This document shows positions 49,837 through 60,244 of a stretch of DNA of 64,000 nt, one piece after another. The position numbers were made by a program, and so were the translations under genes. Source of the stretch: Saccharopolyspora_C sp047200635 (lineage in GTDB: Bacteria; Actinomycetota; Actinomycetes; Mycobacteriales; Pseudonocardiaceae); the NCBI RefSeq assembly GCF_047200635.1, contig NZ_JBJZOI010000016.1, positions 90,557 to 154,556 on the forward strand. Reading direction: 5' to 3'. Numbering within the stretch: position 1 is the first letter of the stretch; every line of letters starts with the position of its first letter. Below the pieces are notes generated by a model. That model saw nothing but the letters and a program-made list of their open reading frames with translations, ran no database searches and had not been told where the DNA came from.

Positions 49837-50961
49837 ATGAAGATCCGCGTGGAACGTGATGGTCTTGCCGACGCCGTCGCCTGGGTCGCGCGCAGCCTGC
49901 CGTCGCGCCCGCCGGTGCCGGTGCTGGGCGGGGTGCTCCTGGACGCCAGTTCCGGTGAGGCGCTCACCATCTCCGGTTTCGACTACGAGGTCTCCGCCCA
50001 GGTCACGACCGAGGCCTCCATCGATTCCACCGGCAAGACCCTGGTCTCCGGGCGGTTGCTGGCCGACATCACCAAGTCGCTGCCGAACCGGCCGGTCGAG
50101 ATCACCGTGGACGGCACCCGGGTGACGATCACCTGCGGGAGCTCCCGGTTCAGCCTGCCGACGATGCCGGTCGAGGACTACCCCGAACTGCCCTCCATGC
50201 CGGAGCGCGCGGGCGCCGTCCCCGGTGACCTGTTCGCGGCCGCGGTCGCGCAGGTCGCTGTCGCCGCCGGCCGGGACGACACGCTGCCGATGCTCACCGG
50301 GGTGCGGATGGAGATCAACTCCGACCGGCTGACGATGGTGGCCACCGACCGCTTCCGGCTCGCGATGCGCGAGTTCACCTGGGAGCCGGACGAGTCGATC
50401 AACGACGCCGCGATCCTGGTCCCGGCCAAGACCCTCGCCGAGTCCGCGAAGACCCTCGGCGGCGCGGGCAGCAAGGTCGAGATCTCGCTGGCCTCCGGCG
50501 AGGGTCTGCTCGGCCTGTCCGGCACCACGCGCCGCAACACGTCCCGGCTGCTCGACGCGGAGTTCCCCAAGTACCGCCAGCTGCTGCCCTCGGAGACCGC
50601 GGTCACCGCGATCGTCGACGTGGCGCCGCTGGTCGAGGCGATCAAGCGCGTCTCGCTGGTCGCCGAGCGCGGCACCCAGGTCCGGTTGGAGTTCTCCGAC
50701 TCCGGGCTGCGGCTGACCGCGGGCGGCGACGACGAGGGCAGCGCCGAGGAAGAGCTCCCGGTGGAGCTCGACGGCGATCCGCTGACCATCGCGTTCAACC
50801 CGGCGTACCTGCTCGACGGCCTGGGAGCGCTCAAGACCGACCGCGCCCAGATGTTGTTCACCACGTCCAACCGACCCGCGTTGCTCAAGCCGGTCGGGGA
50901 GGATGGTGAGGTGGTGGAGGGCTACCTCTACCTGCTGATGCCGGTGCGCCTGCCGGGTTGA
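49837..50961 (+). CDS. dnaN: DNA polymerase III sliding clamp (beta subunit)
   Basis: The ring-shaped clamp that tethers DNA polymerase III to DNA. The 374-residue protein shows three clamp domains with typical stretches MKIRVERDGLADAVAWVARS, VSGRLLADITKSLPN, LPTMPVEDYPELP, TDRFRLAMREFTW and the terminal YLYLLMPVRLPG. The ATG at 49837 has GAAAGGACATCG upstream; upstream in-frame extensions run through oriC and lack coding character. It is the first gene right of oriC. Confidence 0.98.
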   Translation: MKIRVERDGLADAVAWVARSLPSRPPVPVLGGVLLDASSGEALTISGFDYEVSAQVTTEASIDSTGKTLVSGRLLADITKSLPNRPVEITVDGTRVTITCGSSRFSLPTMPVEDYPELPSMPERAGAVPGDLFAAAVAQVAVAAGRDDTLPMLTGVRMEINSDRLTMVATDRFRLAMREFTWEPDESINDAAILVPAKTLAESAKTLGGAGSKVEISLASGEGLLGLSGTTRRNTSRLLDAEFPKYRQLLPSETAVTAIVDVAPLVEAIKRVSLVAERGTQVRLEFSDSGLRLTAGGDDEGSAEEELPVELDGDPLTIAFNPAYLLDGLGALKTDRAQMLFTTSNRPALLKPVGEDGEVVEGYLYLLMPVRLPG

Positions 50962-51070
50962 GGCAGCCCCGGCGCCCGCCGCGATCCGCCCGGGTGCCGA
51001 TCACGTGCGGCACCGGGCCGCGCCGGAACGGCTGGCCCGGGCAACAACCAGTGTCGAAGGGGAATATCCG

Positions 51071-51958
51071 GTGCAACTGGGACTTGTGGGTCTCGGCCGA
51101 ATGGGCTTCAACATGCGCGAGCGGCTTCGCGCAGCCGGGCACGAGGTCATCGGCTACGACCGGAACCAGGAGGTCAGCGACGTCTCTTCCGTCGCCGACC
51201 TCGCCGGTGCGCTGAGCGGACCGCGGATCGTGTGGGTCATGGTCCCGCACGGCGAGCCCACCAAGCAGACCATCGCCGCGCTCGCGGAGGTGCTGTCCGA
51301 GGGCGATCTGGTGATCGAGGGCGGGAACTCCCGCTTCACCGAGGACCAGGCGAACGCGGCGCTGCTGGCCGAGCACGGCGTGAAGTACGTCGACGTCGGC
51401 GTGTCCGGCGGGGTGTGGGGCGCGACGAACGGCTACGGCCTGATGGCCGGCGGTGACACCGCCGACGTCGAGCGCGCGATGCCGATCTTCGACGCGCTGC
51501 GTCCGGAGGGGCCTCGCGAGGAGGGCTTCGCGCACGCGGGGCCGGTCGGCGCCGGGCACTACGCGAAGATGGTGCACAACGGCATCGAGTACGGCCTGAT
51601 GCAGGCGTACGCCGAGGGCTTCGAGCTGCTGGCCGCCTCCGACGTGGTCACCGACGTGCCCGCGACGGTCAAGGCCTGGAGCCGGGGCACCGTGGTGCGC
51701 TCCTGGCTGCTGGACCTGCTGGTCCGCGCGCTGGACGACGACCCCGAGCTGCAGAAGCTGCGCGGTTACGTCTCCGACTCGGGCGAGGGCCGCTGGACGG
51801 TGGAGGAGTCGGTGCGCCACGCCGTGCCGACCCCGGTGATGACCGCGGCGCTGTTCGCGCGCTTCGCCTCCCGGCAGGACGACTCGCCCGCGATGAAGGC
51901 GGTCGCCGCGCTGCGCAACCAGTTCGGCGGGCACGCGGTGGAGACCAACGAGGGCTGA
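51071..51958 (+). CDS. gnd: 6-phosphogluconate dehydrogenase, decarboxylating (short type)
   Basis: Oxidatively decarboxylates 6-phosphogluconate to ribulose 5-phosphate in the pentose phosphate pathway. The Rossmann motif is MQLGLVGLGRMGFNMRERL, with EGGNSRFTED, VDVGVSGGVWGATNGYGLM and the catalytic Lys in GAGHYAKMVHNGIEYGLMQ. At 295 residues it is the short form, whose known members often prefer NAD. The GTG at 51071 follows GAAGGGGAATATCC. A gnd gene between dnaN and recF is typical of actinobacteria. Confidence 0.95.
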   Translation: MQLGLVGLGRMGFNMRERLRAAGHEVIGYDRNQEVSDVSSVADLAGALSGPRIVWVMVPHGEPTKQTIAALAEVLSEGDLVIEGGNSRFTEDQANAALLAEHGVKYVDVGVSGGVWGATNGYGLMAGGDTADVERAMPIFDALRPEGPREEGFAHAGPVGAGHYAKMVHNGIEYGLMQAYAEGFELLAASDVVTDVPATVKAWSRGTVVRSWLLDLLVRALDDDPELQKLRGYVSDSGEGRWTVEESVRHAVPTPVMTAALFARFASRQDDSPAMKAVAALRNQFGGHAVETNEG

Positions 51959-51970
51959 GCCGGGTCGCCG

Positions 51971-51990
51971 TGTCGACAAGGTGACATGTC
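51971..51990. repeat. Copy 2 of the 20-bp motif, upstream of recF
   Basis: TGTCGACAAGGTGACATGTC contains two 8-bp palindromes (TGTCGACA and GACATGTC) and resembles the copy at 15359-15378. It sits 13 bp after the gnd stop. Confidence 0.5.
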
Positions 51991-52022
51991 GGTGAGGTGA
52001 CTCCGCGCGGGGTCACCTCACC
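51991..52022 (+). terminator. Hairpin after gnd
   Basis: GGTGAGGTGAC pairs with GTCACCTCACC (11 bp) and the centre CCGCGCGG pairs with itself. There is no T tract, so it could terminate or act as a binding site in the gnd-recF gap. Confidence 0.55.
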
Positions 52023-52089
52023 ACGTGCCCGGCCGGCGGCCGGGTTCCGCGCGCGTCCTCGCTCGCGCGACCAGACCCCGTGGAGCGCT

Positions 52090-53265
52090 GTGTACGTCCG
52101 ACATCTGCAAGTGACCGATTTCCGGTCGTGGCCGCAGGCCGACCTGACCTTCGAACCCGGGGCCAGCGTGCTGGTCGGGTCGAACGGCCAGGGCAAGACG
52201 AACCTGGTGGAAGCGCTGGGCTACGTCGCCACGCTCGGATCCCACCGGGTGTCCGGCGACGCGCCGCTGGTGCGCTACGGCGCGCAGCGCGCCTACGTCC
52301 GGGCGGCGGTGGTCAACTCCGGCCGGGAGCTGCTGGTCGACTTGGAGATCACGCCGGGCAAGTCGAACCGGGCCCGGATCAACCGCGGCGCCCCGGGGAA
52401 GCCGCGCGAGGTGCTCGGGATCCTGCGCACGGTGCTGTTCGCCCCGGAGGACCTGGCGATCGTGCGCGGGGACCCGGGGGAGCGGCGGCGGTTCCTGGAC
52501 GACCTGCTGGTCACGCGGGCACCGCGCTACGCGGGGGTGCGCTCCGATTACGAGCGGGTGCTGCGCCAGCGCAGCGCGCTGCTGAAGTCGGCGGGCGCGG
52601 CGCGCCGGGGCGGTCCCGCCGCCGACCTGCGCACCCTGGAGGTCTGGGACGGCCACCTCGCCCGGCACGGTGCCGACCTGCTGGCCGGGCGCCTGGACCT
52701 GGTCGCCGATCTTGCCCCGCACGTGACCAGCGCTTATGCCAGCGTGGCCGAGACCGGGACGGACAGCGCTCCCGCCGGCCGGGTGGCCGACGCGCACTAC
52801 CGCAGCAGCCTCGGCGACTCGATGCCCGCGGACTACGGCGTGCCGCTGGGCGCGCGCGCCGACCGGGAGGTGCTGGAGTCCGCGCTGCTCGCGGAGCTGG
52901 AGCGGGTGCGCGGGCAGGAGCTCGAGCGGGGCGTCTCACTGGTCGGGCCGCACCGCGACGACCTGGACCTGGTGCTCGGCGAGCTGCCCGCGAAGGGTTA
53001 CGCGAGCCACGGCGAATCGTGGTCCTTCGTGCTGGCGTTGCGGCTGGCCTCGTACCGACTGCTCGCCGAGGATGGCGCGGAGCCGGTGCTGATCCTCGAC
53101 GACGTGTTCGCCGAGCTGGACCGGCGGCGCCGGTCGCGGCTCGCGGAGCTGGTGTCCGGGGCCGAGCAGGTGCTGGTGACGGCGGCGGTGGGGGAGGACG
53201 TTCCCGAGGAGCTCGCCGGAACCCGCTTCGACGTCCGCGACGGGGAGGTGCGCCGTGTCGAGTGA
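52090..53265 (+). CDS. recF: DNA replication and repair protein RecF
   Basis: RecF helps load RecA at gaps in single-stranded DNA. The 391-residue SMC-like ATPase has MYVRHLQVTDFRSWPQADL at the N-terminus, Walker A VGSNGQGKTNLVEAL, the ABC signature region SHGESWSFVLALRLASY and Walker B PVLILDDVFAELD. The GTG at 52090 is chosen because the family begins YVRHLxLxxFRS; upstream codons run into the gnd hairpin. It overlaps the next gene by 11 bp. Confidence 0.96.
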   Translation: MYVRHLQVTDFRSWPQADLTFEPGASVLVGSNGQGKTNLVEALGYVATLGSHRVSGDAPLVRYGAQRAYVRAAVVNSGRELLVDLEITPGKSNRARINRGAPGKPREVLGILRTVLFAPEDLAIVRGDPGERRRFLDDLLVTRAPRYAGVRSDYERVLRQRSALLKSAGAARRGGPAADLRTLEVWDGHLARHGADLLAGRLDLVADLAPHVTSAYASVAETGTDSAPAGRVADAHYRSSLGDSMPADYGVPLGARADREVLESALLAELERVRGQELERGVSLVGPHRDDLDLVLGELPAKGYASHGESWSFVLALRLASYRLLAEDGAEPVLILDDVFAELDRRRRSRLAELVSGAEQVLVTAAVGEDVPEELAGTRFDVRDGEVRRVE

Positions 53266-53929
53266 GCGGCAGCGCGGAGCGGCCCGGACCGGGGGAACAC
53301 GCAGGGTGAGTGAGTTCCCCCCAGAGTTACCCACAACTGGGGATAAGGCTGTGGATGGTGTGGATAACTCGATGACAACGGGCGAGCAAGGTGGTGCCGC
53401 GACGCCCGCCGCGGTCGGGTCCGACGGCGCCGAGCTGCGCGGATCCGATCTGGCGCGGGCCGCGCTGGCGGCCGCCAAGGAGAAGTCGAAGACCCAGCGC
53501 CGGTCCCGGCGCAGCGTGCTCGGCTCCGGTGGTGGCCGACGGCGTCGCCGCTGGTCGGGGCCGGGCGCGGACGAGCGCGACCCGCAGCCGCTGGGCAGGC
53601 TCGCTTCCCGGATCGCGGCCGACCGGGGCTGGACCGACCGGCTCTCCGGCGGGCAGGTCTTCGCCCGCTGGACGGGTCTGGTCGGTGGGGACATCGCCGA
53701 GCACACCAAGCCGGTCGCGCTCTCGGACGGTGAGCTGACCGTGCAGGCCGAGTCGACGGCCTGGGCCACTCAGCTGCGGTTGTTGCAGCGCCAGATCCTG
53801 CAGCGCATCGCCGACGGGGTGGGCAAGGGCGTGGTCCGCAAGATCAAGGTGCAGGGTCCGGCGGCGCCGAGCTGGCGGCACGGCCCGCGCACGGTGAAGG
53901 GGCGCGGACCCCGGGACACCTACGGCTGA
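53255..53929 (+). CDS. dciA: DciA-like (DUF721) helicase-associated protein
   Basis: The C-terminal half has the DUF721/DciA domain (DPQPLGRLASRIAADRGWTDRL, VFARWTGLVGGDIAEHTKPVAL, LTVQAESTAWATQLRLLQRQIL) and ends GPAAPSWRHGPRTVKGRGPRDTYG as in Rv0004. DciA proteins assist loading or movement of the replicative helicase DnaB. The long basic linker (KTQRRSRRS) is usual. The GTG at 53255 overlaps recF; later starts (GTG 53306 or ATG 53372) are possible, and three DnaA-box-like sequences lie within this 5' part. Confidence 0.88.
   Translation: MSSERQRGAARTGGTRRVSEFPPELPTTGDKAVDGVDNSMTTGEQGGAATPAAVGSDGAELRGSDLARAALAAAKEKSKTQRRSRRSVLGSGGGRRRRRWSGPGADERDPQPLGRLASRIAADRGWTDRLSGGQVFARWTGLVGGDIAEHTKPVALSDGELTVQAESTAWATQLRLLQRQILQRIADGVGKGVVRKIKVQGPAAPSWRHGPRTVKGRGPRDTYG
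53327..53367. promoter_or_regulatory. DnaA-box cluster inside the 5' end of dciA
   Basis: TTACCCACA (53327-53335), the complement of CCATCCACA (53350-53358) and a perfect TTATCCACA on the minus strand (53367-53359) lie within 41 bp. Confidence 0.7.
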
Positions 53930-54262
53930 GCCGACGCTCGCGCGAGCCCGCGCAGGAGCCGTCCGGATGCGCTCGCGGGTCTCGGATGGTGTCCCGATCC
54001 GAGTTCTCGGCTCTGCGAGGAATTCAGGGGTGTCCTTGCCGCACTCCTGTCGGGGACACCCAGTAGAATCATCGGGTGGGTGCGGCGTCGTCGCGTCGCC
54101 CGACGCCCGGCCCGCACGCCCGCACCGCCGTTCGCGACCGTGCGCCGGGCCGGATGCCGAGCCGCGCCCGCTGTGGTGGGTGCCCGCGCGCGGGTACCGA
54201 AGCGACCGCTGGAGGCGGTCGGCCACCCGACACACTGCCGGTTCGAGGAGACACCGAGGCCC
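53930..54262. promoter_or_regulatory. dciA-gyrB intergenic region with gyrB promoter elements
   Basis: This 333-bp gap has no gene. An inverted repeat GGGTGTCC/GGACACCC (54028-54035 with 54054-54061) ends two bases before a -10-like TAGAAT (54064-54069), so a regulator or supercoiling-sensitive promoter may act here. No good -35 hexamer at 17 bp is visible. Confidence 0.5.
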
Positions 54263-56236
<1,974 letters not shown>

Positions 56237-56319
56237 TCGCCCCGGCAGATCGACGCCGCATCCAGACCAACCACCTGCCGGGCCGGCTCGCCGACCCGGT
56301 GTGAACCAGAAGGACTGGC

Positions 56320-58815
56320 ATGACTGAGACGCTGCCTCCGGAGGGCGGCCGGACCGAACCGGTCGACATCCAGCAGGAGATGCAGAACTCCTACATCAAC
56401 TACGCGATGAGCGTCATCGTCGCGCGTGCCCTGCCGGACGTCCGGGACGGTCTCAAGCCGGTGCACCGCCGCGTCCTGTACGCGATGTACGACTCCGGCT
56501 TCCGGCCGGATCGCGGTTACGTGAAGTGCTCCCGCGTCGTCGGCGAGGTGATGGGCAACTACCACCCGCACGGCGACTCGGCGATCTACGACACGCTGGT
56601 GCGGCTGGCCCAGCCGTGGGCGATGCGCCACCCGCTCATCGACGGGCAGGGCAACTTCGGCTCCCCGGGTAACGACCCGGCGGCGGCGATGCGCTACACC
56701 GAGTCGCGGTTGAAGCCGTTGGCGATGCACATGCTCGCCGACATCGAAGAGGACACCGTCGACTTCTCCGACAACTACGACGGTCGGACCCAGGAGCCGG
56801 ACGTGCTCCCGGCGCGCATCCCGAACCTGCTGGTCAACGGCGGCAGCGGGATCGCGGTCGGGATGGCGACGAACATCCCGCCGCACAACCTGCGGGAAGT
56901 CGCCGACGGCGTGGTCTACCTGCTGGAGAACCCCGAGGTCGACGACGAGACCCTGCTCGAGGAGCTGATCCAGCGGATCAAGGGGCCGGACTTCCCGACC
57001 AAGGCGCTCATCCTCGGCACCAGCGCCATCGCGGAGGCCCACCGCACCGGCCGCGGCTCCATCAAGATGCGCTCGGTGGTCTCCGTGGAGGAGGACGCGA
57101 AGGGGCGCACCTCGCTGGTCGTCACCGAGCTGCCGTACCAGGTCAACCCGGACAACCTGATCGAGAACATCGCGGCGATGCACCGCGATGGCAAGATCAC
57201 CGGGATCTCGGACATCGCCGACGAGTCGAACAGCCGTCGCGGGATGCGCATCGTCATCACCCTGAAGCGGGACGCGATCCCCAAGGTGGTGCTCAACAAC
57301 CTCTACAAGCACACCCAGCTGCAGACCACCTTCGGCGTGAACATGCTGGCCCTGGTCGAGGGCGTGCCCCGCACGCTGCGCGTCGACCAGGTGATCCGGT
57401 ACTACGTCAACCACCAGGTCGAGGTCATCGTCCGGCGCACCCGGTTCCGGCTGCGCAAGGCCGAGGAGCGCGCCCACGTGCTGCGCGGCCTGGTCAAGGC
57501 GCTGGACGCGCTGGACGCGGTGATCGCGCTGATCCGCCGCTCGCCGACGGTCGACGAGGCCCGCACCGGCCTGATCGCGCTGCTCGACGTCGACGAGGTG
57601 CAGGCCGACGCGATCCTGGAGATGCAGCTGCGGCGGCTGTCCGCGCTGGAGCGCCAGAAGATCATCGACCGGCTCGCCGAGCTGGAGCTGGAGATCGAGG
57701 ACTACAAGGACATCCTCGCCAAGCCCGAGCGGCAGCGGCAGATCATCCGCGACGAGCTCATGGAGATCGTCGAGAAGTACGGCGAGGACCGGCGCACGAA
57801 GATCGTCCCGTACGAGGGCGAGGTGTCCATGGAGGACCTCATCGCCGACGAGGACGTCGTCGTCACGATCACCCGCACCGGCTACGCGAAGCGGACCCGC
57901 ACCGACCTGTACCGCGCGCAGAAGCGCGGCGGCAAGGGCGTGCAGGGCGCGCAGCTCAAGCAGGACGACATCGTGTCGCACTTCTTCGTCTGCTCGACCC
58001 ACGACTGGATGCTGTTCTTCACGAACAAGGGCCGGGTCTACCGCGCGAAGGCCTACGAGCTGCCGGAGGCCAACCGCACGGCCCGCGGTCAGCACGTGGC
58101 GAACCTGCTCGCCTTCCAGCCGGACGAGCACATCGCGCAGGTCATGCAGATCAAGGACTACACCGCGGCGCCGTACCTGGTGCTGGCCACCAAGAGCGGC
58201 CTGGTGAAGAAGTCCCGGCTCACCGATTTCGACTCGAACCGTTCGGGTGGACTCATCGGTGTGAACCTCAAGGACGAGGACGAGCTGGTCGGCGCGGTGC
58301 TGTGCTCCACCGACGACGACCTGCTGCTGGTCTCGGCCGAGGGCCAGTCGATCCGGTTCCACGCCACCGACGAGGCGCTGCGCCCCATGGGCCGGGCCAC
58401 GTCAGGCGTGCTGGGAATGCGGTTCAACTCCGGCGACGAGCTGCTCGCGATGGGCGTCGTCCGGCCCGGGCGGTACGTCCTCGTCGCCACCGACGGGGGT
58501 TACGCCAAACGGACTGAGATCGACGACTACCCGGTCCAGGGGCGCGGCGGCAAGGGTGTGCTCACCGTTCAGTACGACCGCAAACGTGGGAGGCTTGTCG
58601 GGGCCCTCATCGTCGACCTGGACGATGAGCTCTACGCGATCACCTCCACCGGCGGCGTCATCCGGACCACCGCCAAGGAGGTTCGCAAGGCAGGCAGGCA
58701 GACGAAGGGGGTGCGTCTGATGAACCTGGGCGACGGGACTTCGGTGGTGGCCATCGCGCGCAGCGCCGACGAGGCCGCCGATCCGGACGCCGCCGGGCCT
58801 GAGCCGACGAAGTAG
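56320..58815 (+). CDS. gyrA: DNA gyrase subunit A
   Basis: The DNA-cleaving subunit. The 831-residue protein has MSVIVARALPDVRDGLKPVHRRVLYAM near its start, the quinolone-resistance region HPHGDSAIYDTLVRLAQPW, the catalytic Tyr126 in AAAMRYTESRL, and six C-terminal beta-pinwheel blades with the GyrA-box QRGGKG (here KRGGKGVQG) that wraps DNA. The usual resistance positions read Ser-Ala-Ile-Tyr-Asp, a wild-type-like sequence. The ATG at 56320 follows AGAAGGACTGGC. Confidence 0.98.
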   Translation: MTETLPPEGGRTEPVDIQQEMQNSYINYAMSVIVARALPDVRDGLKPVHRRVLYAMYDSGFRPDRGYVKCSRVVGEVMGNYHPHGDSAIYDTLVRLAQPWAMRHPLIDGQGNFGSPGNDPAAAMRYTESRLKPLAMHMLADIEEDTVDFSDNYDGRTQEPDVLPARIPNLLVNGGSGIAVGMATNIPPHNLREVADGVVYLLENPEVDDETLLEELIQRIKGPDFPTKALILGTSAIAEAHRTGRGSIKMRSVVSVEEDAKGRTSLVVTELPYQVNPDNLIENIAAMHRDGKITGISDIADESNSRRGMRIVITLKRDAIPKVVLNNLYKHTQLQTTFGVNMLALVEGVPRTLRVDQVIRYYVNHQVEVIVRRTRFRLRKAEERAHVLRGLVKALDALDAVIALIRRSPTVDEARTGLIALLDVDEVQADAILEMQLRRLSALERQKIIDRLAELELEIEDYKDILAKPERQRQIIRDELMEIVEKYGEDRRTKIVPYEGEVSMEDLIADEDVVVTITRTGYAKRTRTDLYRAQKRGGKGVQGAQLKQDDIVSHFFVCSTHDWMLFFTNKGRVYRAKAYELPEANRTARGQHVANLLAFQPDEHIAQVMQIKDYTAAPYLVLATKSGLVKKSRLTDFDSNRSGGLIGVNLKDEDELVGAVLCSTDDDLLLVSAEGQSIRFHATDEALRPMGRATSGVLGMRFNSGDELLAMGVVRPGRYVLVATDGGYAKRTEIDDYPVQGRGGKGVLTVQYDRKRGRLVGALIVDLDDELYAITSTGGVIRTTAKEVRKAGRQTKGVRLMNLGDGTSVVAIARSADEAADPDAAGPEPTK

Positions 58816-58847
58816 CGACCGCCGATGACGATCATGAAGGATCTCTC

Positions 58848-59657
58848 GTGACATCTTCCGAGAAGCCGGAGCGTTCGGACGGGCAGCCCGACGAGGGCGC
58901 CGACCGGACGGCCGGACAGAATTCGCAGCACACCTCGGTGATGACCGGGCAGTCGGACCCCGCTGCCCCCGGCGGCGAGTCGGCCGCCGCGGGGTCCGGG
59001 CACGGCGAGTCGGCCACCGGGTCGAACGGTTCGGAGACCTTCGAGGGCACCGAGACGCCTCCGCCGTGGCAGCGCACCGGTTCGAGCGGCGACGCCGCCG
59101 ACGGGCACCCGGACGCCGCCGCGACGCCGGGCTTCGACACCGCCCAGACGCAGGCGATGCCGAAGCCGGGGTACGACCAGGAGACGGTCCGCACCGAGAT
59201 CCCGAACCAGGGCGCCGAGAACCGCACCTCGGTGAACTTCGGCGCGGCCGCCCGGCCCGGCTCCCAGGCCACCAGCGCGCGCCGCCCCAGCCGCGGCCCG
59301 CGCCGGGCGAGCCTCCAGGTCAAGCGGCTCGATCCGTGGTCGGTGCTGAAGCTCGCCCTGGTGCTGAGCGTCGCGATGTTCTTCGTGTGGATGATCGCGG
59401 TCGCGGTGCTCTACGGCGTGCTGGACGGCATGGGCGTGTGGGACTCGCTGAACGGCACGTTCACCGAGCTCACCTCGCCGGAGGACGCCGCCAGCGAGGA
59501 CCTGATCAGCGCGGGCCGGGTGTTCGGCGTCGCCTCCATCATCGGGGCGATCAACATCGTGCTGTTCACCGCGCTGGCGACGGTGAGCGCGTTCATCTAC
59601 AACGTGGCCGCCGACTTCGCCGGTGGCGTCGAGGTCACGCTCTCCGAGCGGGAGTGA
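58848..59657 (+). CDS. DUF3566-family membrane protein (Rv0007-like)
   Basis: A 269-residue protein with a disordered, acidic, Gly/Ser-rich N-terminal half (about 145 residues). The C-terminal DUF3566 domain starts RRASLQVKRLDPWSVLKLALVLSVAMFF and has two membrane helices, with GMGVWDSLNGTF between them and NVAADFAGGVEVTLSERE at the end. Position after gyrA equals Rv0007. Its role is not established. The GTG start is 32 bp after gyrA, so it is likely cotranscribed, and a strong terminator follows. Confidence 0.92.
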   Translation: MTSSEKPERSDGQPDEGADRTAGQNSQHTSVMTGQSDPAAPGGESAAAGSGHGESATGSNGSETFEGTETPPPWQRTGSSGDAADGHPDAAATPGFDTAQTQAMPKPGYDQETVRTEIPNQGAENRTSVNFGAAARPGSQATSARRPSRGPRRASLQVKRLDPWSVLKLALVLSVAMFFVWMIAVAVLYGVLDGMGVWDSLNGTFTELTSPEDAASEDLISAGRVFGVASIIGAINIVLFTALATVSAFIYNVAADFAGGVEVTLSERE

Positions 59658-59663
59658 TCTCCG

Positions 59664-59700
59664 GGCCGGGACGGCGCTCCTCGCGGGCGCCGTCCCGGCC
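59664..59700 (+). terminator. Terminator of the gyrBA-DUF3566 operon
   Basis: A 14-bp perfect stem (GGCCGGGACGGCGC with GCGCCGTCCCGGCC) and 9-nt loop begin 7 bp after the stop codon. Confidence 0.85.
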
Positions 59701-59734
59701 GGACCCCCCTGCGCGGCGCGGGCTGAGCGTCGTG

Positions 59735-59740
59735 TAATCT
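59735..59740 (+). promoter_or_regulatory. -10 element of tRNA-Ile
   Basis: TAATCT lies 14 bp upstream of the tRNA-Ile 5' end, a good SigA-type -10. No clear -35 is visible in the GC-rich stretch before it. Confidence 0.55.
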
Positions 59741-59754
59741 TCGAGTCACACCAA

Positions 59755-59828
59755 GGGCCTATAGCTCAGGCGGTTAGAGCGCTTCGCTGATAACGAAGAG
59801 GTCGAAGGTTCAAGTCCTTCTAGGCCCA
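59755..59828 (+). tRNA. ileT: tRNA-Ile (anticodon GAT)
   Basis: The acceptor arms GGGCCTA (59755-59761) and TAGGCCC (59821-59827) pair perfectly, with discriminator A at 59828. The anticodon arm CTTCG-CTGATAA-CGAAG gives GAT at 59789-59791, and the T arm contains GGTTCAAGTCC. CCA is not fully encoded (ACC follows). The position between gyrA and tRNA-Ala is conserved in actinobacteria. Confidence 0.97.
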
Positions 59829-59901
59829 CCCTTCCTGCTGCAGGATGTTCTCCCGATACCCGCCGTTCGCGCGGGTGCCCCGTTCTAGGAGGCGACCGGA
59901 A

Positions 59902-60021
59902 ATGAAGAAGCTTCTCGCACTCGCCGTCGTTGCCGGTGCCGTTCTGTTCGTCGTTCGCCGCAACCGCGCCGCCAAGGCCGAGGCGGACCTGTGGCGCGAG
60001 GCCACCGCCGGCGAGGTGTGA
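59902..60021 (+). CDS. DLW-39 family protein, 39 aa
   Basis: A very short gene between the two tRNAs. The product is MKKLLALAVVAGAVLFVVRR followed by NRAAKAEADLWREATAGEV: one hydrophobic helix, a basic turn and the invariant DLW motif that names this actinobacterial family. The ATG follows TAGGAGGCGACCGGAA, a perfect ribosome-binding site. The family is conserved at this position, always about 39 residues, and has no known function. It is probably a small membrane protein. Confidence 0.9.
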   Translation: MKKLLALAVVAGAVLFVVRRNRAAKAEADLWREATAGEV

Positions 60022-60116
60022 GTTCGAGCTCCGGCGCCGGGACTCCGGCGGCCGCGGGAGCCCCGTTCAGCGCGACGCGGTCCGGGTGAGTCCCCGGCCG
60101 GGAGCGAGCGCCGAGC

Positions 60117-60189
60117 GGGGACGTAGCTCAATTGGCAGAGCACCGCCTTTGCAAGGCGGGGGTTAGGGGTTCGATTCCCCTCGTCTCCA
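60117..60189 (+). tRNA. alaT: tRNA-Ala (anticodon TGC)
   Basis: The acceptor arms GGGGACG (60117-60123) and CGTCTCC (60182-60188, one G-T pair) close the molecule, with discriminator A at 60189. The anticodon arm CCGCC-TTTGCAA-GGCGG gives TGC at 60150-60152 and the T arm has GGTTCGATTCC. CCA is not encoded. Confidence 0.97.
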
Positions 60190-60194
60190 CCGCG

Positions 60195-60225
60195 AAAGAC
60201 CAGGTCCGAGGACCTGGTCTTTTTT
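60195..60225 (+). terminator. Terminator after tRNA-Ala
   Basis: AAAGACCAGGTCC pairs with GGACCTGGTCTTT (13 bp, minimal loop) and is followed by TTT. It is a textbook intrinsic terminator and also separates the origin block from the accessory genes. Confidence 0.92.
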
Positions 60226-60244
60226 CGTGCCGCGGTGGCGTCGC

